NCBI RefSeq assembly: GCF_000981505.1
Contig: NZ_LN827929.1
Coordinates: forward strand, 186,001-250,000
Length of the DNA stretch: 64,000 nt
Source: Candidatus Methylopumilus planktonicus
GTDB taxonomy: Bacteria; Pseudomonadota; Gammaproteobacteria; Burkholderiales; Methylophilaceae
Direction of reading: 5' to 3'
A model generated the notes under the pieces. That model ran no database searches and was not told where the DNA came from. It was given only the letters and a program-made list of their open reading frames with translations. Position numbers and translations under genes: made by a program. Below are positions 9,501 to 17,192 of this stretch, in pieces. The number at the start of each line of letters is the position of its first letter. Position 1 is the first letter of the stretch.

Positions 9501-10814
9501 CGAAATGAGCAAGTTGTAATTTCTCGTAATGGTGAATTAATTATTCAAGATGAAAGTGGCCGTGAAAGAGAGCGTCATAAAGTTCCTTATGGTGCAAATC
9601 TAGTTGTTCAAGATGGTAAGTCTATTAAAGCAGGCGGTGTTCTTGCAACATGGGATCCGCACACTCGTCCAATTATTTCTGAGTACGCTGGACAAGTTAA
9701 ATTTGAAAATGTTGAAGAAGGTATTACAGTTGCAAAACAAATTGATGATGTCACAGGCTTATCATCATTGGTTGTAGTTGATCCTAAGCAGCGCGCGGGC
9801 CAGTCAAAAGGTTTAAGACCTCAAATTAAAATCTTAGACACTTCTGGAAATGAAGTTAAATTAGCGGGTAGTGATATATCTGTTAACGTAACTTTCCAGC
9901 TTGGTTACATCATTACAGTTAAAGATTCTCAAGAGGTAAAAGTGGGTGATGTGATTGCTCGCATTCCGCAAGAGTCCTCTAAAACGAGAGATATAACCGG
10001 TGGTCTTCCAAGAGTTGCTGAGTTATTTGAAGCAAGATCTCCAAAAGACGCAGGCATGTTAGCGGAAAGCACAGGTACAGTTTCATTTGGTAAAGATACT
10101 AAAGGCAAACAAAGACTTGTCATTACAGATCTTGAAGGCGTTTCAAAAGAGTTCTTAATTCCTAAAGATAAACATGTGACAGCGCACGATGGTCAAGTTG
10201 TTACTAAAGGTGAAACTATTGTGGATGGACCTGCAGATCCTCAAGACATTCTTCGCTTGCAAGGTAGGGAATCTTTAGCAAGATATATTATTGATGAAGT
10301 TCAAGACGTATATAGATTGCAAGGCGTTAAAATTAATGACAAGCACATCGAAGTAATTGTTAGACAAATGTTAAGACGTGTCCGTATCACCGATGCAGGC
10401 GAAACTTCATTTATTCTGGGTGAGCAAGTCGAAAGAGCAGAATTGTTAACTGAAAATGAATCGGTATTGTCGCAAGACAAAAAACCGGCTGAGTATGAAT
10501 ATGTGCTTTTAGGTATTACTAAAGCATCATTATCTACAGATTCATTTATTTCAGCAGCTTCATTCCAAGAAACAACTCGCGTTCTCACTGAGGCTGCAAT
10601 TCTGGGTAAGCGTGATGAATTAAGAGGACTTAAAGAGAATGTAATCGTAGGTCGTTTAATTCCTGCAGGCACAGGTTTGGCTTATCATGAAACAAGAAAA
10701 GCTGCTGCTGCTGGGGAAAATATGGACCCTGTTGAGGCTCCTCTAGATCAGATCGATGTTCCAATGGAAGAGGCTCAGGAAACTAGCCCTGAAATTGAAG
10801 CACCGACTGAATGA
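6567..10814 (+). CDS. rpoC: DNA-directed RNA polymerase subunit beta prime
   Basis: The clamp and catalytic subunit, 1415 residues, full length. The N-terminal zinc site has cysteines at about 70, 72, 85 and 88. The Mg-binding NADFDGDQMAVH lies at about residues 457-468. The second zinc site (CGTEDG, then CETRHGICSQC) and the trigger-loop region (GEPGTQLTMRTFHIGG) are present. The C-terminus ends in an acidic tail after AYHETRKAAAAG. An AAGGAG site precedes the ATG. rpoC ends the beta operon, and a new promoter for rpsL starts immediately after it. Confidence 0.99.
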   Translation: MKALLDLFKQVTQEEEFDAIKIALASPEKIRSWSYGEVKKPETINYRTFKPERDGLFCAKIFGPIKDYECLCGKYKRLKHRGVICEKCGVEVTLSKVRRERMGHIDLASPVAHIWFLKSLPSRLGMVLDIALRDIERVLYFEAFIVVDPGMTPLTRGQLLTEDDYLAKIEEFGDEFTAVMGAEAIKELLKSLDINSEIEKLRTELAETGSEAKIKKIAKRLKVLEAFQKSGIKPEWMILEILPVLPPELRPLVPLDGGRFATSDLNDLYRRVINRNNRLRRLLDLKAPEIIVRNEKRMLQEAVDSLLDNGRRGKVMTGANKRPLKSLADMIKGKGGRFRQNLLGKRVDYSGRSVIVVGPQLKLHQCGLPKKMALELFKPFIFHKLEVLGLSTTIKAAKKKVEEEGPEVWDILEDVIREHPVLLNRAPTLHRLGIQAFEPILIEGKAIQLHPLVCAAFNADFDGDQMAVHVPLSLEAQMEARTLMLASNNVLSPANGEPIIVPSQDIVLGLYYMTRDKIAARGEGMKFSDVAEVHRAFDSGLVDLHARVTVRIKETELGLDGTTTDKINRYETTVGRAILSEILPAGLSFDLINKALKKKEISKLINAGFRRVGIRETVILADKLMYMGYTYATKAGISISIHDMLVPPEKEQLIEAAEAEVKEIENQYISGLVTQGERYNKVVDIWGRAGDKVADAMMKRLKEEPVKNDAGENVKGKDGKDLYQESFNAIYMMADSGARGSAAQVRQLAGMRGLMARPDGSIIETPITANFRDGLNVLQYFISTHGARKGLADTALKTANSGYLTRRLVDVTQDLVVTQHDCGTEDGLVTKALIKGGEVVEPLSDRILGRVNALDIYHPETQEVVYSKGTLLEEDHVEKIDALGIDEVKVRTALTCETRHGICSQCYGRDLGRGKLISLGEAIGVIAAQSIGEPGTQLTMRTFHIGGAVSRAASVSQVESKSNGVIQFTSTMRYVTNARNEQVVISRNGELIIQDESGRERERHKVPYGANLVVQDGKSIKAGGVLATWDPHTRPIISEYAGQVKFENVEEGITVAKQIDDVTGLSSLVVVDPKQRAGQSKGLRPQIKILDTSGNEVKLAGSDISVNVTFQLGYIITVKDSQEVKVGDVIARIPQESSKTRDITGGLPRVAELFEARSPKDAGMLAESTGTVSFGKDTKGKQRLVITDLEGVSKEFLIPKDKHVTAHDGQVVTKGETIVDGPADPQDILRLQGRESLARYIIDEVQDVYRLQGVKINDKHIEVIVRQMLRRVRITDAGETSFILGEQVERAELLTENESVLSQDKKPAEYEYVLLGITKASLSTDSFISAASFQETTRVLTEAAILGKRDELRGLKENVIVGRLIPAGTGLAYHETRKAAAAGENMDPVEAPLDQIDVPMEEAQETSPEIEAPTE

Positions 10815-10818
10815 TAGG

Positions 10819-10847
10819 TTGACTTTATGCAGGAACCAAAATACAAT
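10819..10847 (+). promoter_or_regulatory. Sigma70 promoter of the str operon (rpsL)
   Basis: TTGACT (10819-10824), a 17-base spacer and TACAAT (10842-10847) match the sigma70 consensus closely. The sequence after the -10 is relatively GC-rich (TTGCGGC). The predicted leader contains a CTTCGC/GCGAAG hairpin (10865-10881). It lies right after the rpoC stop and drives rpsL-rpsG-fusA-tuf. Confidence 0.75.
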
Positions 10848-10932
10848 TTGCGGCTTTTTGGGATCTTCGCGTTTAGCGAAGCGCTCAAATAGTCATTATT
10901 AATAGTAAGTTAGAAATTTAAGGATTTAGGCG

Positions 10933-11310
10933 ATGCCAACAATTAATCAGTTAATTCGTAAACCACGAAAAAAAGTAGAGACTAAGAGCAAGGTCCCAGC
11001 TCTAGAATCTTCGCCTCAAAAAAGAGGTGTATGTACCCGTGTTTACACAACCACTCCAAAAAAACCAAACTCTGCCTTGCGTAAAGTAGCTAAAGTTCGT
11101 TTGACGAATGGTTACGAAGTGATTAGTTACATTGGAGGAGAAGGCCATAATTTACAAGAGCACAGTGTTGTTCTATTAAGAGGCGGACGTGTAAAGGATT
11201 TACCAGGCGTTCGTTACCATATGGTTCGGGGTAGCTTGGATACTGCTGGTGTTAAAGATCGTAAACAATCTCGATCTAAATATGGTGCTAAACGACCTAA
11301 AGAAGCTTAA
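10933..11310 (+). CDS. rpsL: 30S ribosomal protein S12
   Basis: S12 sits at the decoding centre and controls accuracy. The product is 125 residues. Both segments hit by streptomycin-resistance mutations have the wild-type lysines (TTPKKPNSALRK and GGRVKDLPGVRYH). The aspartate of KDLPG is the site of beta-methylthiolation in many bacteria. The ATG is preceded by an AAGGA-type site. It is first in the str operon behind the promoter at 10819-10847, and rpsG follows after 33 bases. Confidence 0.98.
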   Translation: MPTINQLIRKPRKKVETKSKVPALESSPQKRGVCTRVYTTTPKKPNSALRKVAKVRLTNGYEVISYIGGEGHNLQEHSVVLLRGGRVKDLPGVRYHMVRGSLDTAGVKDRKQSRSKYGAKRPKEA

Positions 11311-11343
11311 ATTTTTAGAATACTAAATTAAGGTAAACATAAT

Positions 11344-11814
11344 ATGCCAAGACGTAGAGAAGTTCCCAAACGAATTATTCTTCAAGATCCGAAATTCGGA
11401 AGCCAAGAGGTTTCTAAATTCGTGAATGTATTAATGACAAGCGGAAAAAAATCCGTTGCTGAAAGATTAATTTATGGCGCATTTGATCAAATTAAAACAA
11501 AAACCGGAAAAGATCCTATTGAAGTCTTTTCTCTCGCATTAACAAATTTAAGACCAGTAGTTGAAGTAAAAAGTCGACGTGTAGGTGGGGCTAATTATCA
11601 AGTGCCTGTTGAAGTTAGACCATCAAGACGAGTGGCTTTAGCTATGAGATGGCTAAGAGATGCAGCACGTAAAAGAGGTGAAAAATCAATGGATTTACGT
11701 TTAGCGGCTGAAATTGCAGAAGCTTCAGAAAATAAAGGCGCTGCAATGAAAAAACGTGAAGAAGTCCACAGAATGGCAGAAGCTAATAAAGCTTTCTCAC
11801 ATTTCCGTTTCTAA
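11344..11814 (+). CDS. rpsG: 30S ribosomal protein S7
   Basis: S7 is the primary assembly protein that nucleates the head of the small subunit and contacts E-site tRNA. In E. coli it also represses the str mRNA between rpsL and rpsG. The 156-residue product begins MPRRREVPKR and contains the RRVGGANYQVPVEVRP beta-hairpin region, as expected. The rpsL-rpsG gap is only 33 bases, so any S7 regulatory site there would have to be small. fusA follows after 28 bases. Confidence 0.98.
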   Translation: MPRRREVPKRIILQDPKFGSQEVSKFVNVLMTSGKKSVAERLIYGAFDQIKTKTGKDPIEVFSLALTNLRPVVEVKSRRVGGANYQVPVEVRPSRRVALAMRWLRDAARKRGEKSMDLRLAAEIAEASENKGAAMKKREEVHRMAEANKAFSHFRF

Positions 11815-11842
11815 ACTTATTTAATTAAAAGGTAATTCTAAA

Positions 11843-13906
11843 GTGGCTCGTATAACCCCCATTAATCGATATAGAAATATAGGAATTAGTGCTCATATTG
11901 ATGCAGGTAAAACTACAACAACTGAGCGTATTCTTTTTTACACAGGGGTAAACCATAAGATTGGTGAAGTGCACGATGGTGCCGCAACTATGGATTGGAT
12001 GGAGCAAGAGCAAGAACGAGGAATTACTATTACTTCAGCTGCAACAACTTGTTTCTGGAAGGGTATGGCAGGTCAATTTGACCAGCATCGAATCAATATT
12101 ATTGATACCCCAGGACACGTTGATTTCACTATTGAAGTTGAACGATCAATGCGAGTTCTTGATGGCGCTTGTATGGTTTACTGTGCGGTAGGTGGCGTTC
12201 AGCCCCAGTCAGAAACGGTATGGCGTCAAGCAAATAAATATAAAGTTCCGCGTCTTGCTTTCGTAAATAAAATGGATAGAGCCGGCGCAAACTTTTTTAA
12301 AGTTTACGATCAAATGCGTTTACGTTTAAAAGCTAATCCAATTGCACTTCAAGTTCCTATAGGTGCTGAAGAAAAATTTGAAGGTGTTATTGATCTTATT
12401 AAAATGAAAGCTGTTTATTGGGATGAATCATCTCAAGGAATGAAATTTGATTATCGCGATATTCCTGCAGATTTAGTTGATACATGTAAAGAATGGCGGG
12501 AAAAAATGCTTGAAGCAGCCGCTGAAGCCAATGAAGAGCTAATGAATAGATATTTGGAAACTGGTGATTTAAGCGATGAAGATATCAAAAAAGGTTTGCG
12601 CATTAGAACGATTAATTTTGAAATCGTACCTATGTTATGCGGATCAGCCTTTAAAAATAAAGGCGTGCAAGCTATGTTGGATGCAGTGATTGAGTATTTA
12701 CCTGCTCCTACTGATGTTGCAGCGCTCGTATGTGAAGACGCCAAAGGCCAACCTACAACTCGTAAAGCCTCTGATGATGAGCCTTTCTCAGCGTTAGCAT
12801 TTAAAATCATGACAGACCCTTTTGTAGGTCAGCTTATTTTCTTCCGCGTATATTCAGGCGTTATTAAATCAGGCGATACCATTTATAACCCAATTAAAGG
12901 CCGTAAAGAACGTATTGGCCGTATTCTTCAAATGCACGCAAATCAGCGTGAAGAATTGAAAGAAGTTCGTGCTGGCGATATTGCAGCAGCTGTGGGACTC
13001 AAAGAAGCAACAACAGGCGACACTTTATGTGATATTAATAATGAAGTTGTTCTTGAAAGAATGATTTTCCCTGAGCCTGTTATTCACGTTGCAGTTGAAC
13101 CTAAAACAAAAGCCGATCAAGAGAAAATGGGTATAGCTTTAAATAGACTTGCTCAAGAAGATCCTTCATTTAGAGTGAAGACAGATGAAGAAACAAATCA
13201 AACAATTATTTCAGGTATGGGTGAGCTTCATTTAGAAATTCTTGTAGATCGAATGAGAAGAGAATTTGGTGTTGAAGCTAATGTAGGTGCGCCACAAGTG
13301 GCTTATAGGGAAGCTATCAAGAAACCGGTTGAAATTGAAGGTAAATTTGTAAAGCAATCTGGCGGTAAAGGTCAATATGGTCATGTATGGCTCAAAATGG
13401 AGCCAAATGAACCGGGCAAAGGTTTCGAATTTATTGATGCAATTAAAGGTGGATCAGTGCCTCGTGAGTTCATTCCTGCGGTTGAAAAAGGATTACGAGA
13501 AACACTTCCTGCTGGTGTAGTCGCCGGTTATCCAGTTGTAGACGTTAAAGTAACTCTATTTGATGGTTCATACCATGATGTTGACTCAAATGAAAATGCA
13601 TTTAAAATGGCAGCTTCGATGGCATTTAAAGACGGAATGCGTAAAGCAGATCCAATCCTTCTTGAGCCTATGATGGCAGTTGAGGTAGAAACACCTGAGG
13701 ATTATTTTGGTGATTTGATGGGTGACCTGTCATCTAGACGTGGCATGATTCAAGGTATGGAAGATAATGCATCTGGCAAAGTCGTTCGCGCTGAAGTTCC
13801 ATTAGCAGAGATGTTTGGATATTCAACAACCATGCGTTCCCTATCTCAAGGTAGAGCAACATATTCGATGGAATTTAGCATTACACAGAAGCACCAAGAA
13901 ACGTAG
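11843..13906 (+). CDS. fusA: Elongation factor G
   Basis: The GTPase that drives translocation and, with RRF, ribosome recycling. The 687 residues read through without interruption. The G1 motif AHIDAGKT is at residues 17-24, followed by DTPGH, NKMD and the domain IV/V segments, including the SVPREFIPAVEKG region. The start is GTG at 11843 with an AAGGTAA-like site upstream. By hand count about half of the arginine codons (19 of 40) are AGA, AGG or CGA, the general habit of this genome and unlike the adjacent tuf. Confidence 0.98.
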   Translation: MARITPINRYRNIGISAHIDAGKTTTTERILFYTGVNHKIGEVHDGAATMDWMEQEQERGITITSAATTCFWKGMAGQFDQHRINIIDTPGHVDFTIEVERSMRVLDGACMVYCAVGGVQPQSETVWRQANKYKVPRLAFVNKMDRAGANFFKVYDQMRLRLKANPIALQVPIGAEEKFEGVIDLIKMKAVYWDESSQGMKFDYRDIPADLVDTCKEWREKMLEAAAEANEELMNRYLETGDLSDEDIKKGLRIRTINFEIVPMLCGSAFKNKGVQAMLDAVIEYLPAPTDVAALVCEDAKGQPTTRKASDDEPFSALAFKIMTDPFVGQLIFFRVYSGVIKSGDTIYNPIKGRKERIGRILQMHANQREELKEVRAGDIAAAVGLKEATTGDTLCDINNEVVLERMIFPEPVIHVAVEPKTKADQEKMGIALNRLAQEDPSFRVKTDEETNQTIISGMGELHLEILVDRMRREFGVEANVGAPQVAYREAIKKPVEIEGKFVKQSGGKGQYGHVWLKMEPNEPGKGFEFIDAIKGGSVPREFIPAVEKGLRETLPAGVVAGYPVVDVKVTLFDGSYHDVDSNENAFKMAASMAFKDGMRKADPILLEPMMAVEVETPEDYFGDLMGDLSSRRGMIQGMEDNASGKVVRAEVPLAEMFGYSTTMRSLSQGRATYSMEFSITQKHQET

Positions 13907-13955
13907 CAGAAGCAGTCGTTAATAAAAAATAAGTTAAAAATCTGAGGATAACATT

Positions 13956-15149
13956 ATGGCAAAAGGCAAATTTGAACGTACCAAACCCCATGTGAACGTT
14001 GGCACAATTGGTCACGTTGACCATGGTAAGACAACACTTACAGCGGCAATCACAACGATTCTTGCTAAGAAATTTGGCGGAGAAGCTAAGGCTTACGATC
14101 AAATTGATGCGGCGCCAGAAGAAAAAGCGCGTGGTATTACAATTAATACAGCACACGTAGAATACGAAACAGCAAATCGCCATTATGCGCACGTTGACTG
14201 CCCAGGCCATGCTGACTATGTTAAAAATATGATTACAGGTGCAGCGCAGATGGACGGCGCAATCCTTGTATGTTCAGCAGCTGACGGCCCAATGCCTCAA
14301 ACACGTGAACATATCCTGTTAGCTCGCCAAGTAGGCGTACCTTACATTGTGGTCTTCTTAAATAAAGCAGACATGGTGGATGACAAAGAATTATTAGAGC
14401 TCGTTGAAATGGAAGTGCGTGATCTTTTTAACGAAGTATGACTTCCCAGGCGACAAAAACACCGATCGTCATAGGTTCTGCAAAATTAGCACTCGAAGGC
14501 GACCAATCTGAAATTGGTGAGCCATCAATTTTTTAAATTAGCTGAAGCACTTGATTCTTATATACCAATGCCAGAACGTGCAATCGATGGTGCATTCTTA
14601 ATGCCAGTTGAAGACGTGTTCTCAATCTCAGGTCGCGGTACTGTAGTGACTGGTCGTATTGAGCGCGGCATTGTTAAAGTAGGTGATGAAATTGAAATCG
14701 TAGGTATCAAACCTACACTCAAAACAACATGTACAGGCGTTGAAATGTTCCGTAAGTTACTTGACCAAGGTCAAGCAGGCGACAACGTAGGTGTGTTGTT
14801 ACGTGGTACAAAACGTGAAGAAGTTGAACGTGGTCAAGTATTAGCTAAAGCAGGTTCAATCACACCACATACAAAATTCGCTGCAGAGATCTATGTGCTT
14901 GGTAAAGATGAAGGTGGTCGTCATACACCATTCTTCAATGGTTACCGCCCACAGTTCTACTTCAGAACAACAGATGTTACAGGCGCTGTTGATTTACCAG
15001 CAGGCACAGAAATGGTAATGCCAGGTGACAACGTATCAATCACAGTAACACTCATTGCACCAATCGCGATGGAAGAAGGCTTACGTTTTGCGATTCGTGA
15101 AGGTGGCCGCACAGTAGGTGCCGGTGTTGTTGCTAAGGTGATTGAATAG
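13956..15149 (+). CDS. tuf: Elongation factor Tu, reading frame broken by three +1 homopolymer indels
   Basis: EF-Tu carries aminoacyl-tRNA to the ribosome. The first 160 codons are in frame, with GHVDHGKT at residues 19-26, the DCPGHADY motif and NKADM, then stop at 14439-14441. The family sequence resumes in other frames and returns to the original frame after 14534. Removing one T from the run at 14425-14429, one A from 14455-14459 and one T from 14529-14534 restores a perfect 396-residue EF-Tu that reads YDFPGDKTPIV through the break. Everything else is intact, so I expect a working gene and a sequence or assembly error. A real lesion covered by a second tuf copy elsewhere is the alternative. 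Arginine codons are 19 of 20 CGT/CGC. Confidence 0.9.
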
Positions 15150-15201
15150 TTTTTTAAAATTAATACCGTAAGGTATTCGCTCTTTGGAAAGGTAGTAAAA
15201 A

Positions 15202-15510
15202 ATGCAAAGTCAGAAAATTCGTATACGTTTAAAGGCGTTTGATTATCGTTTAATCGATCAATCAGCCCAAGAAATCGTTGAAACAGCTAAAAGAACGGGG
15301 GCTGTTGTTAAGGGTCCTGTTCCGCTTCCTACTCGAATCGAAAGATTTGATATTTTAAGATCACCGCACGTCAATAAAACGTCGCGAGATCAATTTGAAA
15401 TAAGAACTCATCAAAGATTGATGGACATTATTGATCCTACAGACAAAACAGTAGATGCTTTAATGAAACTGGATTTGGCTGCTGGAGTTGATGTAGAAAT
15501 TAAGTTGTAA
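15202..15510 (+). CDS. rpsJ: 30S ribosomal protein S10
   Basis: S10 is a head protein of the small subunit and, as NusE, a partner of NusB in antitermination. The product is 102 residues, beginning MQSQKIRIRLKAFDYRLID, with the conserved loop SPHVNKTSRDQFEIRTHQR. An AAAGGTAG site precedes the ATG. The 52-base gap after tuf holds a 6-bp hairpin (15162-15177) without a T-tract. The last two codons and stop of rpsJ overlap the -35 box of a promoter for rplC, so rpsJ may be transcribed mainly with tuf. Confidence 0.98.
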   Translation: MQSQKIRIRLKAFDYRLIDQSAQEIVETAKRTGAVVKGPVPLPTRIERFDILRSPHVNKTSRDQFEIRTHQRLMDIIDPTDKTVDALMKLDLAAGVDVEIKL

Positions 15511-15551
15511 AATTTTAAAGCGTTAGGTATAATTCTGCGCTCTTTGCAGAA
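15505..15551 (+). promoter_or_regulatory. Promoter and short leader hairpin ahead of rplC
   Basis: TTGTAA (15505-15510, including the rpsJ stop codon), 17 bases, then TATAAT (15528-15533). The TTCTGC/GCAGAA hairpin (15533-15538 with 15546-15551) lies at the predicted 5' end of the RNA. About 70 further bases separate it from rplC, enough for a small leader. In E. coli the S10 promoter and the L4-responsive leader lie before rpsJ rather than after it. Confidence 0.65.
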
Positions 15552-15604
15552 ATCGGTCAATTGTAATCGGTTTCGTTTAATAATAATAATTTAAGGATAC
15601 GATC

Positions 15605-16249
15605 ATGAGCTTAGCGCTTATTGGTCGCAAAGTTGGTATGACAAGGGTGTTTACAGAGGATGGTACTAGCATTCCTGTAACAGTTCTTGAAGTCTTACCT
15701 AACCGCGTGACACAGATCAAAACAATCGCTTCGGACGGCTATACTAGCCTCCAATTAGCCTATGGTGCGACAAAAGCTACCAAGCTTGATAAGGCACTTA
15801 CAGGACATTACGCTAAAGCAGGTGTAACAGCTGGTATTGGCTTACACGAAACTGCAATCAAAGAAGAAGATGTAGCGAATTTCCCTTTAGGTACAAATAT
15901 CACCGTAGAAAACTTCAAAGAAGGCCAGCTTGTTGATGTTACAGGTACATCAATTGGTAAAGGTTATGCTGGTGTTATTAAAAGACATCATTTCAGATCA
16001 AATCGAGCATCACACGGTAACTCAAGATCACATAATGTTCCAGGTTCAATCGGTATGGCTCAAGATCCAGGCCGAGTATTCCCAGGTAAGCGCATGTCCG
16101 GTCATTTGGGCGCTGTGAGAGTTACTACACAGAACTTAGTCATTGTTCGTGTTGACACTTCAAAAAATCTAATCCTAATTAGAGGTGCAGTTCCAGGTTC
16201 CAAAGGCGGCGACGTTTTAGTTCGCGCAGCTGTGAAAGTGAGCAAATAA
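15605..16249 (+). CDS. rplC: 50S ribosomal protein L3
   Basis: L3 binds near the peptidyl transferase centre and starts large-subunit assembly. The 214-residue product starts MSLALIGRKVGMTRVF. Its long internal loop includes RASHGNSRSHNVPGSIGMAQDPGRVFPGKRMSG-type sequence, containing the glutamine that PrmB methylates in related bacteria. An AAGGATAC site precedes the ATG. The stop shares an A with the rplD start (TAATG at 16247-16251), so translation of the two is coupled. Confidence 0.98.
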   Translation: MSLALIGRKVGMTRVFTEDGTSIPVTVLEVLPNRVTQIKTIASDGYTSLQLAYGATKATKLDKALTGHYAKAGVTAGIGLHETAIKEEDVANFPLGTNITVENFKEGQLVDVTGTSIGKGYAGVIKRHHFRSNRASHGNSRSHNVPGSIGMAQDPGRVFPGKRMSGHLGAVRVTTQNLVIVRVDTSKNLILIRGAVPGSKGGDVLVRAAVKVSK

Positions 16250-16875
16250 TGGAATTAAAATTACTCGATAAAAACGGAAAATCCGCTAAGAAAAGCGTCA
16301 CAGTTTCTGATGCAACATTTGGTCGTGAATTTAATGAGGCTCTTGTTCATCAGTTAGTTGTGGCATACATGGCTAATGCTCGCGTTGCAACTCGCTCACA
16401 AAAAACCAGAGGCACTGTAAAACACAGTACTCGTAAACCTTACGCACAAAAAGGTACAGGTAATGCACGTTCTGGTATGACTTCAAGCCCTATATGGCGA
16501 GGAGGTGGTAGAACATTTCCAAATTCACCTGATGAAAATTTCTCTCACAAAATGAATCGAAAAGCATATCGCGTTGGTATGAGATCTATTTTGTCTGAAT
16601 TAGTAAGGCAAGAAAGGTTAAGTATTGTTGAGGAGTTTAAATTAGAGACCCCAAAGACAAAACAACTTGTCGATAAAATTAAAGATATGGGATATACGCA
16701 AGGCGTTTTAGTTTTAACAGATGCATTTGATGAAAATTTATATTTATCATCAAGAAATTTAACTAACGTTATGGTTGTAGAAGCGCAATATGCTGACCCA
16801 GTAAGTTTAGTTCAGTTTCCAAATGTTGTTGCCACAGCTGGCGCACTTAAAAAACTTGAGGAGATGCTAGCGTGA
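16249..16875 (+). CDS. rplD: 50S ribosomal protein L4
   Basis: L4 lines the exit tunnel and in E. coli represses the S10 operon by binding the S10 leader. The product is 208 residues. The tunnel loop around TRSQKTRGTVKHSTRKPYAQKGTGNARSG contains the region altered in macrolide-resistant strains, here of normal type. Its ATG overlaps the rplC stop, and its own stop overlaps the GTG start of rplW by 4 bases, so rplC-rplD-rplW form a translationally coupled block. Confidence 0.98.
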   Translation: MELKLLDKNGKSAKKSVTVSDATFGREFNEALVHQLVVAYMANARVATRSQKTRGTVKHSTRKPYAQKGTGNARSGMTSSPIWRGGGRTFPNSPDENFSHKMNRKAYRVGMRSILSELVRQERLSIVEEFKLETPKTKQLVDKIKDMGYTQGVLVLTDAFDENLYLSSRNLTNVMVVEAQYADPVSLVQFPNVVATAGALKKLEEMLA

Positions 16876-17183
16876 GTCAAATAGTTCATACACAAGATCG
16901 TATTATTCAGGTTATTTTAGCGCCACAAATTACTGAGAAAGCAACATTCATTGCTGACAAACATAATCAAGTGGCATTTAAAGTAAGAACTGATGCGACC
17001 AAATCAGAAATTAAAGCTGCTGTTGAATTAATGTTTAAAGTTGAAGTGAAGGCTGTGACATTACTCAATGTAGGCGGTAAGGTAAAAAGAGCAGGCCGTT
17101 CATTTGGTAAAAGAAATGATTGGAAAAAGGCTTATATAAGTCTTAAGCCAGGCCAAGAGATTAATTTTGCGAGCGGTGAATAA
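16872..17183 (+). CDS. rplW: 50S ribosomal protein L23
   Basis: L23 sits at the tunnel exit and is the docking site for trigger factor and SRP. The product is 103 residues. The start is GTG at 16872, overlapping the rplD stop as GTGA, giving MSQIVHTQDRIIQVILAPQITEKAT, with PQITEKAT as the conserved N-terminal family motif. A GAGGAG site lies just upstream inside rplD. rplB follows after 9 bases. Confidence 0.97.
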   Translation: MSQIVHTQDRIIQVILAPQITEKATFIADKHNQVAFKVRTDATKSEIKAAVELMFKVEVKAVTLLNVGGKVKRAGRSFGKRNDWKKAYISLKPGQEINFASGE

Positions 17184-17192
17184 GGATAAAAA

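Noticed and set aside
13881..14210. Open frame on the - strand opposite the start of tuf
   Set aside because: It is antisense to conserved EF-Tu codons, has a cysteine/phenylalanine-rich composition with no recognisable domain and has no ribosome binding site context; a codon-bias shadow.
14425..14534. Programmed ribosomal frameshifting in tuf
   Set aside because: It would need three separate shifts in 110 bases. The runs are only 5-6 bases long, and I see no stimulatory structure; no EF-Tu is known to use it.
14514..15149. Second half of tuf as an independent short EF-Tu-like gene
   Set aside because: It begins mid-domain, has no ribosome binding site, and joins perfectly to the upstream half once three homopolymer bases are removed.
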